Shown: positions 18,535 through 26,289 of the stretch, piece after piece
Layout of the letters: the number at the start of each line of letters is the position of its first letter
Numbering within the stretch: position 1 is the stretch's first letter
Source of the DNA: Acidobacteriaceae bacterium
GTDB lineage: Bacteria; Acidobacteriota; Terriglobia; Terriglobales; Acidobacteriaceae
Length of the DNA: 55,933 nt
Assembly (NCBI GenBank): GCA_030038195.1
Contig: JASHPJ010000014.1
Location: forward strand, 1-55,933
Reading direction: 5' to 3'
Program-made: the position numbers and the translations under genes
The notes under the pieces: model-generated
Database searches by the model: none
Seen by the model: the letters and a program-made list of their open reading frames with translations, nothing else
What the model was told of the DNA's origin: nothing

Positions 18535-19965
18535 GTGAAACCCAATCTAAGCCTGGCCGTCGTCATCCTGGCCGCGGGCAAGGGAACGCGGTTGAAGTCG
18601 AAACGTCCGAAGGTATTGCACGAGATCGGCGGCAAGCCGCTGCTGGCCCACGTCATCGCCGCCGCCAGCCGCGTGGTTGCGCCCGAGCACATCTACGTCG
18701 TTGTCGGCCACCAGGCCGAGCGCGTGCGCGCGGCAGTCGCCTCCACCGGCGTGCAGTTCGTCGAGCAGACGGAACAGCGCGGCACCGGCCACGCCATCCA
18801 GTGCGCGCGCCAGGTCGTCGCGGGCTATCCAAGTTTACTGGTCCTCTCCGGCGATGTGCCGCTCATCCACGCCGAAACCATCGAGCGCATGAGCCGGTTC
18901 CACCAGGCCGAGCACGCCGCCATGACCATCCTCACCGCGCGCCCTGAAGATCCCACCGGCTACGGCCGCATCGTGCGCCGCGCGCCTGTTTCTCCTGAAG
19001 CGGCCTCGCCTGAAGTCGAGGCCATCGTCGAGCAAAAATCTCTCGCCCCCGGCCAGGAAAAGATCGGCGAGATCAACTCCGGCATCTACGCATTCCTCAG
19101 CGCACCACTCTTCGCGCATCTCCACGAACTCGCCGCCAGCAACGCGCACGGCGAGCTCTACCTTACGGACATGGCCGGCATCCTGCGCGCCGCCGGTGAG
19201 CGTGTCGTTGCCATCAAAGCGGAGAACGCCGCCGAAGTGCTGGGCGCAAACACCATCGCCGAGCTGGTTGCGCTCGACGCCACCATGCGCGCCGCCACCG
19301 CCCAGCGGCTCATGGCCGCCGGCGTCACCATCTTCCGGCCCGAAACCTGCGTGATCGACGCCGAAGTCGAAGTCGCGCCCGACACCGTCATCGAGCCCTT
19401 CGTGCAGCTCCGCGGCAAGACGCGCGTCGGCAGCGACTGCCTCATCCGCTCTTACACCGTGATCGAAAACTGCGCGCTGGGCACAGACGTGCTCGTGCGC
19501 CAGGGCTGCGTGCTTGCCGACAGTACGGTAGCCGACGGCGCGCGCATCGGTCCCTTTGCTCACCTGCGCCCTGGCAGCGAGATCGGCGAGAGCGTCCACG
19601 TAGGCAACTTTGTTGAAACCAAGCAAGCCAGGCTCGGCAAAGGCGCCAAGGCCAACCACCTTGCCTACCTGGGCGACGCAGAGATCGGCGAAGGCGCCAA
19701 CGTGGGCGCCGGCGTCATCACCTGCAACTACGACGGCGTGCACAAGCATAGGACCCGCATCGGCAAAGGCGTATTCGTGGGCAGCGACTCCACGCTCGTT
19801 GCTCCCATCACGCTCGAAGATGGTGCCTACGTCGGCGCCGGCTCCTGCATCACAAAGGACGTGCCGGCCGGCGCGCTCGCTGTGGGCCGCGCGCGCCAGA
19901 TCACCAAGCCAGGCTGGGCGACAGCGCGCCGCGCCAGGCGCGAAGCCAAGGACCCCAGCCCATAG
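18535..19965 (+). CDS. glmU: Bifunctional N-acetylglucosamine-1-P uridyltransferase / glucosamine-1-P acetyltransferase
   Basis: GlmU makes UDP-N-acetylglucosamine for cell wall synthesis. The pyrophosphorylase domain starts AVVILAAGKGTRLKSKRPKV and has VEQTEQRGTGHAIQCA and LSGDVPL. The C-terminal left-handed beta-helix shows hexapeptide repeats (GSDCLIRSYTVIENCALGT and on) and the acetyltransferase segment NFVETKQARLGKGAKANHLAYLGD, with VGAGVITCNYDG. GTG at 18535 is the chosen start because AAGGAG lies seven bases upstream; the ATG-initiated frame 33 bases upstream lacks such a site. It is convergent with the MFS gene. Confidence 0.97.
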   Translation: MKPNLSLAVVILAAGKGTRLKSKRPKVLHEIGGKPLLAHVIAAASRVVAPEHIYVVVGHQAERVRAAVASTGVQFVEQTEQRGTGHAIQCARQVVAGYPSLLVLSGDVPLIHAETIERMSRFHQAEHAAMTILTARPEDPTGYGRIVRRAPVSPEAASPEVEAIVEQKSLAPGQEKIGEINSGIYAFLSAPLFAHLHELAASNAHGELYLTDMAGILRAAGERVVAIKAENAAEVLGANTIAELVALDATMRAATAQRLMAAGVTIFRPETCVIDAEVEVAPDTVIEPFVQLRGKTRVGSDCLIRSYTVIENCALGTDVLVRQGCVLADSTVADGARIGPFAHLRPGSEIGESVHVGNFVETKQARLGKGAKANHLAYLGDAEIGEGANVGAGVITCNYDGVHKHRTRIGKGVFVGSDSTLVAPITLEDGAYVGAGSCITKDVPAGALAVGRARQITKPGWATARRARREAKDPSP

Positions 19966-19987
19966 CGGAACAGCGATCCCGTGCCCC

Positions 19988-20016
19988 ATCCTTGAATCGT
20001 TCTTTGATTCAAGGAT
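19988..20016. terminator. Hairpin between convergent glmU and MFS genes
   Basis: A perfect 11-base inverted repeat (ATCCTTGAATC at 19988-19998, complement at 20006-20016, loop of seven) sits between the two convergent genes. There is no strong T-tract on either side, so it is a candidate bidirectional transcript end and not a canonical Rho-independent terminator. Confidence 0.55.
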
Positions 20017-20040
20017 GAAAGAGCACAAACCTCAACCGCT

Positions 20041-21384
20041 CTAACCCTCCGCCAGCCGCGCCCCCGGATCCACCAGCAGCCACGCGCCCGCGCCCACCAC
20101 CGTCAGCGCTGTGGCCGTCATAAACGAAGCCTCCCACCCAAAGTGCGCGGCGATCAGCGGTGTCAGCGTGGCCGTCACCGCGCCCCCAATCTGGCAGCCC
20201 ATGTTCATCGCTCCCGAGACCACCCCGGCGAAGGTCCCTGCAAAGTCCGCTGTCACTGACCAGAAACTGCTCTGCGACAGGTACAGCGCGCCCGCGCCGC
20301 AGGCCAGCACCAGGCTGGCCGACTGCGCCTGGTGCACCCGCGATCCGGCCGCCAGCAATAGCGCCGTCAAAAACAGCGCAAATGCCGGTAGAAAGCAGCG
20401 CCCCGCGCGCGGACTCACGTGCCGCGCCAGCCAGTCGCTCACCGCGCCGCCCACCAGCGACCCCAGGGACATGGCGATAAATGGAAACATCGAGAGCACG
20501 GCACTCGACCTCAAGCTCAGGCCGCGCACTTCCGTCAGGTAGAGATAAAACCAACTGAAGAAGATCCACGAAACATAGCCATAGGTAAAGTAGCTGGCTG
20601 ACACCGCCAGGATGCTGCGGTCCAGAAAAATCTTTCGCCACGGCACTGCCGTGCTGCGCGCCGCTGTGCCGGCGCCCTGCGCATCGCCGCGTCCCTGCGC
20701 AATCCTGTCCAGTTCCGCCGCGCCTACCCACGGATGCTGCTCCGGCGTATTGCGCGCCACCCAGTGCCACACCGCACCGGCCAGCACGCCCAGCACCGCA
20801 CAGAACCAGAACGACGCGTGCCACCCATGGCGCAGGATGATCGCTGTCAGCAGCGGAGGCGCTGTCGCCGAGCCCAGCCCCACCCCGCCGAAGATAATGC
20901 CGTTGGCCTTGCCTCGCTCGGGAATCGGGAACCACCGTTCCACGAACTGGTTGGCACAGGGATACATCACCGCCTCGCCCGCGCCCAGCGCCACGCGGAT
21001 CAGGATCAGTCCCAGCAGCGCGCCTGCCGGATGCGGCGGCGCCAGCGCCGTCAGCGCCGTGAACACGCCCCACCACAACAGTCCGGCGGTCAGCACCCGC
21101 CGCGGCCCAAACCGCCGCGCCAGCACCCCGGCGGGAATTTGAAACGCGGCGTAACCGACCAGAAACGCGCTGAAAACCCAGCCCAGGTGCGTGTTGTCGA
21201 TCCTGAAGTCGCGGCCGATCTGCGCTCCAGCCACCGAGATGTTGGTGCGATCGAGGAAGGCGATGGCGCTCAGCACCATGATCCAGAAGACGAGCAGGTA
21301 ACGGATGGGCGGTCTTTGGGGCCGCACGGCGCTTTGTTCCATCTGCATGGATTGGGATTGTATCGGAACCAGCTTCTGACGCAC
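20041..21384 (-). CDS. MFS transporter of the anion:cation symporter type
   Basis: Twelve hydrophobic helices are visible in the 447 aa. Near the N-terminus RYLLVFWIMVLSAIAFLDRTNISVAG is the signature of the ACS (hexuronate/phthalate/organic anion) subfamily. The loop 2-3 motif G-x-x-A-x-R-F-G-x-R appears as GVLARRFGPRRVL. The substrate is likely a sugar acid or related carboxylate (inference). A later ATG twelve codons in is possible. It lies next to nothing that shows its substrate. Confidence 0.88.
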   Translation of the reverse strand: MRQKLVPIQSQSMQMEQSAVRPQRPPIRYLLVFWIMVLSAIAFLDRTNISVAGAQIGRDFRIDNTHLGWVFSAFLVGYAAFQIPAGVLARRFGPRRVLTAGLLWWGVFTALTALAPPHPAGALLGLILIRVALGAGEAVMYPCANQFVERWFPIPERGKANGIIFGGVGLGSATAPPLLTAIILRHGWHASFWFCAVLGVLAGAVWHWVARNTPEQHPWVGAAELDRIAQGRGDAQGAGTAARSTAVPWRKIFLDRSILAVSASYFTYGYVSWIFFSWFYLYLTEVRGLSLRSSAVLSMFPFIAMSLGSLVGGAVSDWLARHVSPRAGRCFLPAFALFLTALLLAAGSRVHQAQSASLVLACGAGALYLSQSSFWSVTADFAGTFAGVVSGAMNMGCQIGGAVTATLTPLIAAHFGWEASFMTATALTVVGAGAWLLVDPGARLAEG

Positions 21385-22137
21385 CGCTCCAGTGTCCTGA
21401 GTCAGAAGTTCGCATCACAAATACGCTGTCATCTTGAGCGAATTTTGGCGCGTTTTGCGCCAAAATGAGTCGAAGGTCGAAGATCCGCCCTGGCGGAACC
21501 TGCGGTTCGGGGCTTCGACTTATGCTACGAACCTCTGATTCACCAAACTAGCACCTGGGAGATGAATGGAGCGACTGCCTCAGAGCTTCCCTGGGCGGTG
21601 ACCCTTGAGCCGGGGAAAGACTGTCGTGCCCATGCAACAAAAGGACGGTTTCAGGTTTCCCATTTGTGGCATGGTGTTTCCAATGCGTCTGAGATGATAT
21701 AGATTGGGATGCAAGATTGTTGCTCCGGAATCGACGGGAAGAGCGCATTTCCTTACAATTGATGCAGGATTCCGAGGTGAATCCATCGCTGTGGCGAAGA
21801 AAAGAAAGATCGCCGAATTATCTATTCTTATTCTTCACCGCGGAAAAATAGATTAGGACCGGTTTTTGATGTTGTCGAAAGCGCACAAACATCGTTTACT
21901 GGAGCAAGCAGAAAGCTGTTGCAGTACTGCCACAAGAGCAACCGGGCGTGCTGGAGGGGCTGGGGTACGGGCCACAAGGGACGCGACGTGGAACTGGGCA
22001 GAGACGAGGCAGCGGTGGCGTGGAAGCAGTGCCGAACGAGACACCCCGTCTTTTAGCCTGGCGTTGCAGTATGCAGCTTGGTTGTGCATGGGCATGCGTC
22101 TTCGGAAGGTGGCCGACGAAGATGAGGAGGAAGTCGG
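21385..22137. other. Long intergenic region upstream of the HD-GYP gene
   Basis: About 750 bases without a credible gene. The first 90 bases hold copy 1 of a dispersed repeat. The remainder has short open frames with unnatural composition. The segment at about 21780-21860 is AT-rich (aagaaaagaaagatcgccga and attatctattcttattcttc) and may hold a promoter for the downstream gene, but I cannot place hexamers with confidence. Confidence 0.5.
21391..21510. repeat. Dispersed intergenic repeat, copy 1
   Basis: It begins agtgtcctgagtcagaagtt, continues to cgctgtcatcttgagcgaa, and is followed by a perfect 10-base stem (ATTTTGGCGC at 21442-21451, complement at 21457-21466, loop GTTTT). Then come tgagtcgaaggtcgaagatc and a C/G-rich end. 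It has the same gene-free layout as the copies at 23731, 25444 and 25593. Confidence 0.75.
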
Positions 22138-23328
22138 TTGGCTTTAAACCTGGCAGGACCGGGAGTGCTGAACGCCCCAGCCAGTGCGGACGCTGAGAGC
22201 GATGCGCGTTCCGCCCCAGGTGCGCACAGTCCTGCGCGCATCCTGGTGGTGGACGACGAGACCCACGTGCGCGCCATGGTGGGCTCCACGCTTGAGCGCC
22301 AGGGTTTTGAGGTGCACTTGGCGTCCAGTGGCCGCGAGGCGCTGGAGACTCTCGAGCGGAACAGCTTCGACCTCGTCCTGACGGACATCGTCATGCAGGA
22401 CGTCAACGGCATCGCCCTGCTCGAGCGCATTCACGCCCAATATCCCAATCTTCCCGTCGTGATGGTCACCGCAATTCACGACATCAGCGTGGCTATCGAT
22501 TCCATGCGCCGAGGCGCTTACGACTATCTCCTCAAACCCTTCGAGCGCGAGCATCTGCTCTCCACCGTGCAGCGGGCCATGGATCACCGTCATGCCCTCG
22601 AGGAGACCCACAACTACCAGCAGAGTCTGGAGCAGATGGTGCGCGCGCGTACCGAGATGCTGCGCCACGCCATGGAAGACCTCGAGCACTCGTATGACGT
22701 GACCCTTGAAGCTCTGGGCGACGCGCTCGACCTCAAGGACTCCGAGACCGAGGGCCACTCCAAGCGCGTCACCGCGTACACCATCGCGCTGGCCCGCGCC
22801 ATGGGCATCCCTCCGGCCGACATCAAGATCATCGCCCGCGGCGCTTTCCTGCATGACGTGGGCAAGATGGCCATCCCCGACGAGATTCTGCGCAAGCCCG
22901 GCAAGCTCACGCACGATGAGCAGACCGTCATGCGCGAGCACTGCATGCGCGGCTATCACATGCTGCGCAAGATTCCCTTCCTGGCCGGCGCCGCGGAGAT
23001 CGTCTACTGCCACCAGGAGCACTTCGACGGCAGCGGCTATCCGAACGGCATCCGCGCGCATGAAATTCCCGTCGGCGCGCGCATCTTTGCCGTGGCCGAC
23101 GCGCTCGACGCCATCACCAGCGACCGTCCCTACCGCAGGGCGCAGAGTTTTGACGCCGCCCGCGAGGAGATTCTGCGCTGTTCGGGCACGCAGTTTGACC
23201 CCACCGTGGTCGAGATCTTCCTCAAGATTCCCAACGAGCTGTGGCAGGAGCTGCGGTCAGAGATCAGCGGCCAGAATAAGCGATTCTCCACATTTGACCT
23301 CACGCCGCCTTCGCGCTCTGATATCTGA
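22138..23328 (+). CDS. Response regulator with HD-GYP domain (c-di-GMP phosphodiesterase candidate)
   Basis: A CheY-like receiver comes first (ILVVDDETHVRAMVGS; phosphoacceptor Asp in LVLTDIVMQD near residue 81; LLKPFER at the end). A coiled segment follows (about 150-190), then an HD-GYP domain with HDVGKMAIPDEIL, HQEHFDGSGYPNG and DALDAITSDRPYR. HD-GYP domains degrade cyclic di-GMP, and both the HD pair and the GYP motif are intact. TTG at 22138 is the start, five bases after GAGGAGGAAG. No partner histidine kinase is adjacent. Confidence 0.93.
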   Translation: MALNLAGPGVLNAPASADAESDARSAPGAHSPARILVVDDETHVRAMVGSTLERQGFEVHLASSGREALETLERNSFDLVLTDIVMQDVNGIALLERIHAQYPNLPVVMVTAIHDISVAIDSMRRGAYDYLLKPFEREHLLSTVQRAMDHRHALEETHNYQQSLEQMVRARTEMLRHAMEDLEHSYDVTLEALGDALDLKDSETEGHSKRVTAYTIALARAMGIPPADIKIIARGAFLHDVGKMAIPDEILRKPGKLTHDEQTVMREHCMRGYHMLRKIPFLAGAAEIVYCHQEHFDGSGYPNGIRAHEIPVGARIFAVADALDAITSDRPYRRAQSFDAAREEILRCSGTQFDPTVVEIFLKIPNELWQELRSEISGQNKRFSTFDLTPPSRSDI

Positions 23329-23444
23329 GTGCCCGCTTTGCGCCACTCGTTGCGATCGGTTCACCCCGGTTCCGTGGCAAGCCGTCTTTCAACCGGCTCC
23401 ACGAAGATCTTCAGGCCCGAAAATCTGCCAGAGAGGATTCGCCC

Positions 23445-23723
23445 ATGCCCGCACTCACTCCGCAAGAAGTTCAGAATCGGCTCAGCAGCCTGCCGGAATG
23501 GCGTATCGAGTCCGGCGAGCTCACACGCACCTTTGCTTTTAAGGGTTTCGTCGCTGCGCTCGGATTCGTGAATCGCGTCGGCGAAGCCGCCGAAGCCGCC
23601 GGCCACCACCCCGACATCGATATCCGCTACAACAAGGTGCGTCTCGCCCTGGTCACGCATGACGCCGGCGGCCTTACCGCAAAGGATTTCGACCTCGCCG
23701 TCCAAGCCAATACCCTGGCTTGA
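23445..23723 (+). CDS. phhB: Pterin-4a-carbinolamine dehydratase
   Basis: The 92-aa product begins MPALTPQEVQNRLSSLPEW and has the family pattern AEAAGHHPDIDIRYNKVRLALVTHDAGGLTAKDFDLA. The HHP-D motif carries the catalytic His residues. The enzyme recycles the 4a-hydroxypterin made by aromatic amino acid hydroxylases; a pterin-dependent hydroxylase is not in this window. Length is typical. The gene follows the HD-GYP gene on the same strand at 116 bases. Confidence 0.95.
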   Translation: MPALTPQEVQNRLSSLPEWRIESGELTRTFAFKGFVAALGFVNRVGEAAEAAGHHPDIDIRYNKVRLALVTHDAGGLTAKDFDLAVQANTLA

Positions 23724-23730
23724 GATAGTC

Positions 23731-23800
23731 GTGTCCTTGTCCCTGAAGTACATGACATAAATACCGCTGTCATCCTTGCATCGGTCGCGGCGGAGGGTCG
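23731..23800. repeat. Dispersed intergenic repeat, copy 2
   Basis: Reads gtgtccttgtccctgaagta, then catgacataaataccgctgt and catcc. It matches copies 1, 3 and 4 in the run from the gtgtcct start through tgtcatc. It lies between phhB and the small membrane protein, which are convergent. Confidence 0.75.
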
Positions 23801-23839
23801 AAACATCCTGCCTGGTTTTTGCCCGCCCGGTCGGCGCAA

Positions 23840-24079
23840 TCAGACTTCATCGAAGGGATCCTCCGGGGGGCCATCCGCAGAAATACCAAATTGTGGATTT
23901 TCACCATTTTCTCCGGATTCATAGAGCTTATTCAGGGTTTTCCGGTACCACCATGCGGCAGCTACGCCCCCGGCCAGCGCCGACGCAGCCGCTACCAATC
24001 CGATCCTCAGCCAGCCGGGCCTTGACTCCGAAGCGCCCGGCTGTGACTGAGAACCTTCTGATTCCATGTCATTTGTCAT
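23840..24079 (-). CDS. Small single-pass membrane protein (79 aa)
   Basis: It is Ser/Gln/Glu-rich at the N-terminus and has one transmembrane helix (WLRIGLVAAASALAGGVAAAWW) followed by YRKTLNKLYESGENGENPQF and an acidic C-terminus (DGPPEDPFDEV). I do not recognise a family. The balanced membrane helix with positive residues after it argues for a real gene. A GGAG lies about eleven bases upstream of the ATG. Confidence 0.6.
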   Translation of the reverse strand: MTNDMESEGSQSQPGASESRPGWLRIGLVAAASALAGGVAAAWWYRKTLNKLYESGENGENPQFGISADGPPEDPFDEV

Positions 24080-24220
24080 CGATTTATCGATCTCCAGGTA
24101 TGCTTAAGCACTCTGCCCCACGATTGCAAAGCATCTGAATAGTGATCCTGGACGTTCGTGCGTTAGATGTGCGAATCAAAAAAATGATGGCTTAGGGATG
24201 AGAAAAATAAATTCTGATTT

Positions 24221-24249
24221 TTGTACTTGCATTCTTCTGAATCTATGCT
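24221..24249 (+). promoter_or_regulatory. Sigma-70 type promoter for a small RNA
   Basis: TTGTAC at 24221-24226 and TATGCT at 24244-24249 are separated by exactly 17 bases in an AT-rich stretch. This predicts a start near 24256, just ahead of a hairpin series and a strong terminator. Confidence 0.65.
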
Positions 24250-24255
24250 ATCGTG

Positions 24256-24364
24256 TATTTATTCCGGTTGTGGAGGTGGTCGCATCCACCCTCCAGGCCG
24301 GAAGTAGTTTGCGTCACTGGCCTCCCGGCACGGACAGCTCGAACGTTCGTGCCGTCTTTTTTTT
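24256..24364 (+). ncRNA. Candidate small structured RNA of about 109 nt
   Basis: From the predicted start the sequence can form GGTGG-TCGCAT-CCACC (inside a longer ggaggtgg/ccaccctcc pairing), then AGGCC pairing with GGCCT across a 19-base loop. Last is a 10-base stem with one G-U (CGGCACGGAC at 24326-24335 with 24345-24354) followed by TCTTTTTTTT, a textbook Rho-independent end. No open frame inside has a ribosome site. The length and its free-standing position suit a trans-acting or housekeeping RNA; I could not match it to SRP RNA, 6S RNA or a riboswitch from memory. Confidence 0.6.
24326..24364 (+). terminator. Rho-independent terminator of the small-RNA candidate
   Basis: Ten-base stem with a nine-base loop, then a run TCTTTTTTTT at 24355-24364. 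It is the strongest intrinsic terminator in the left half of the window. Confidence 0.8.
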
Positions 24365-24752
24365 CTAGGCTCATCGCATTTTGCCCGATGCGGACAATTT
24401 CATCCTTCAGGCGCATCATGAAGTTGTGGAAGGCCGGTGTTTCTCGCCTCAGCCGTCTGCACCCTACCCCCTCCCCCTCGTACAATTCGATTTAGGTCGT
24501 AGTTCTTAGATTAAGTCATTTAATATGCATAACTTACCAAAAAATACCGTTGCGTGACATGCGATAAGACCACGCAAAACCCTGACAAAAACCGTAAAAA
24601 AACAGGCTGACGAAAAGCCACGGTTGAAAAACTCTACGATTTTGAAAAAGTACGGCTTCAGAGGGCGCAGAAAGACATAGAGATGGAGGGAAACGGAGGC
24701 AACCGCGACGGGAAAACCGTCTCCGCCGTACAATCAAGCGCAGAGGCGCTTC

Positions 24753-25205
24753 ATGAATCATCTCTTCAAGAATCGTTGGATTCTCGGCCTGTCGGTCTTC
24801 GTGCTTACCGCCGCCAGCTATGCGCAGTGGACCAATCCGGCTGACGATGTGCCAGCCTATCACCTCTCCGCTCCGCTCCATGTGAGTGCGCTGCCGCCAA
24901 TCCTCTCCGGGGCAAGACTGACCGGCCCTAACTTCCAGTATCCCTGGCAGCGCCACGTCTATCAGGACGTGGCCAAGGTCGCCAGCGTTGCCTACCAACT
25001 CCCCTGCAACTGCCGCTGCGACCGCGCCCTGGGCCACACCAGCCTGCGCAGTTGCTTCGAAGGACTGCACGGCACCGAGTGCTCCACCTGCGCCCAGGAA
25101 GGCTTTTATGCCTACCAGCAGACCAGGCTCGACAAGACGCCCGCCCAGATTCGCGCCGGCATCGCCCGCCACGACTACGAGAAGATCGACCTCGAAAAGC
25201 AGTAG
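24753..25205 (+). CDS. PCYCGC-type secreted protein
   Basis: A signal peptide (WILGLSVFVLTAASYAQ) is followed by a Cys-rich core: LPCNCRCDRALGHTSLRSCFEGLHGTECSTCAQEG. The C-x-C-x-C triplet with two downstream Cys and a C-x-x-C matches the family of exported proteins known for a PCYCGC motif (function unknown; metal binding or disulfide chemistry is plausible). Length (150 aa) fits. The N-terminal W-x-x-P-A-x-x-V-P-A-Y segment is family-like too. No partner genes are nearby. Confidence 0.8.
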   Translation: MNHLFKNRWILGLSVFVLTAASYAQWTNPADDVPAYHLSAPLHVSALPPILSGARLTGPNFQYPWQRHVYQDVAKVASVAYQLPCNCRCDRALGHTSLRSCFEGLHGTECSTCAQEGFYAYQQTRLDKTPAQIRAGIARHDYEKIDLEKQ

Positions 25206-25443
25206 AAAATGCTCAGGATTGCAAGAGCCGTCGTAATTGTCCAGAGCAGTTCTTATTTGCCTCGCAGTAACAGCGGAATGGCTACTGGAAGAGCGCTGGC
25301 GGCAGGATGCAATTGCGCACGGTGACGGGCAGTTCCTCGATACTTCAGAGGGGGTTCTGGAGCGAAACATCCGAACTTCGATTCCGCCTGGGAGCACGCG
25401 ACAGTTTGCTGAAGAAGCTTTGCAGCAGCAAGGCCTGTACTCT

Positions 25444-25550
25444 ACTGTCCTGCTCCTGAAGTTCATGACATAACAGCAGGTGTCATTCTGAGCGAACGGG
25501 GCCCCAAACGTTTTTCAGTTTGGGGGCAGTGAGCGAAGAATCCGCGGTTG
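25444..25550. repeat. Dispersed intergenic repeat, copy 3
   Basis: Starts actgtcctgctcctgaagtt, runs through gtgtcattctgagcgaa, then a hairpin (GCCCCAAAC at 25501-25509 pairing with 25518-25527) and gtgagcgaagaatccgcgg. The hairpin position matches the ATTTTGGCGC hairpin of copy 1, although its sequence differs, which points to conserved structure with variable arms. Confidence 0.75.
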
Positions 25551-25592
25551 CCTTTCAGTTTTTTCTGATAGGAACTTCGGGGGCACCACGCT

Positions 25593-25655
25593 AGTGTCCT
25601 GTATCTGAAGTTCGTAACATCAATGCCGCTGTCATCCTGAGTCCCCCTTTATGCA
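25593..25655. repeat. Dispersed intergenic repeat, copy 4
   Basis: Reads agtgtcctgtatctgaagtt, then cgtaacatcaatgccgctgt and catcctgagt. It lacks the hairpin part after the tgagt end. It is the closest copy to ssrA. Confidence 0.75.
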
Positions 25656-25822
25656 GCAATTGGACGTATCCGTCCACGGAAATCGAATCTCATGTTGAGA
25701 ACACCGGACCTTAAAGTCGGAATTAGCGTAAAATAGAGCCATGCAGCACGAGCCGCCATGGCTCCGGGCTCGCACCCACTCACTCCTCCGGATCATCGAA
25801 AGAGGAGTCGTAATACCGGGGT

Positions 25823-25850
25823 CCCCAACGACAGGTCTTGGTCGTTGGGG
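25823..25850. other. Perfect hairpin directly upstream of ssrA
   Basis: CCCCAACGAC at 25823-25832 pairs with 25841-25850 across an eight-base loop, ending eight bases before the tmRNA 5' end. It could be part of the precursor leader that is trimmed by RNase P, or a transcript end of an upstream unit. Confidence 0.55.
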
Positions 25851-25858
25851 TGGTAGAT

Positions 25859-26212
25859 GGGGGCGTCACGGTTTCGACGGGATCGATTGCGGCATGGGAG
25901 GCATGTCGGGGTGTGGGCACCCGGAATCGCCTGCAAAACCAAAGTTGCCAACGACAATCTGGCACTTGCTGCTTAATTAACGAAGCAGCCGTCCGCCGCG
26001 GCTTTGCCTGTGGGCTGCGAGCGGGCGTCGCACAGCAGGCTGGCGATTGCAACTCGGTCCGTGTTGCAGCCGTAAGATCATCGGACTAGCTTCCTGCGCA
26101 TCTTGTCCGTTCTCAAGCGCAGGCGGCGAATACATGCGGAACCGGACTGAGCATGGATTCTCCCGGCTGACAGCGATTTCGGACGCGGGTTCGACTCCCG
26201 CCGCCTCCACCA
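25859..26212 (+). ncRNA. ssrA: tmRNA
   Basis: tmRNA rescues stalled ribosomes and tags the nascent chain for proteolysis. The 5' end GGGGGCG pairs with CGCCTCC near the 3' end (one G-U) to make a seven-base acceptor stem, followed by ACCA. The T-arm GGGTTCGACTCCC is intact and the 5' domain begins with the usual ggtttcgacggg. The tag reading frame at 25947-25976 encodes ANDNLALAA then TAA, so the appended peptide is (A)ANDNLALAA. The 354-base length is normal for a one-piece tmRNA. The 3' end is the insertion target of the adjacent element, and the gene is still complete. Confidence 0.97.
26178..26212. other. Presumed attL at the ssrA 3' end
   Basis: Integrative elements with a tyrosine recombinase often use the T-arm and acceptor 3' end of tRNA or tmRNA genes as attachment core. 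The recombinase gene starts 78 bases after CCA, and sequence composition changes here. No second copy of the gggttcgactcccgccgcct segment occurs elsewhere in the window, so attR should lie to the right of it. Exact core limits are not visible. Confidence 0.65.
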
Positions 26213-26289
26213 GACTTAAGTATTTTTAGTTTGTTGCATTTACAAATTAGTGGCTTTTCTGTGTACGATACGCGTACGATAGCTACATT

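Larger units (their letters stand above)
24080..24752. other. Gene-poor region containing a small-RNA candidate
   Basis: About 670 bases between the small membrane protein (minus) and the PCYCGC gene (plus). The only strong element is the promoter-hairpin-terminator unit at 24221-24364 annotated separately. The rest (24370-24750) is relatively AT-rich with no supported gene; it should include the promoter of the PCYCGC gene. Confidence 0.5.
25206..25858. other. Repeat-filled region upstream of ssrA
   Basis: About 650 bases with no supported gene. It holds repeat copies 3 and 4 and, just before ssrA, a perfect 10-base hairpin. Short open frames on both strands (for example 25237-25473) have no family resemblance and overlap the repeat. 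Confidence 0.5.

Noticed and set aside
21866..22147. Open frame of 93 aa just before the HD-GYP gene
   Set aside because: Composition is unnatural (Arg/Ala/Thr/Trp runs), it has no ribosome site, and it overlaps the likely TTG start of the HD-GYP gene.
24256..24364. Small RNA as SRP (4.5S) RNA
   Set aside because: The ccggaag stretch recalls the SRP tetraloop region, but the required asymmetric loop and following helix pairing are absent.
24534..25466. Long minus-strand open frame of 310 aa over the PCYCGC gene
   Set aside because: It is the reverse-strand shadow of the PCYCGC gene and repeat copy 3; it has no domain pattern.
25237..25473. Open frame of 78 aa after the PCYCGC gene
   Set aside because: It runs into repeat copy 3 and has no family resemblance or ribosome site.
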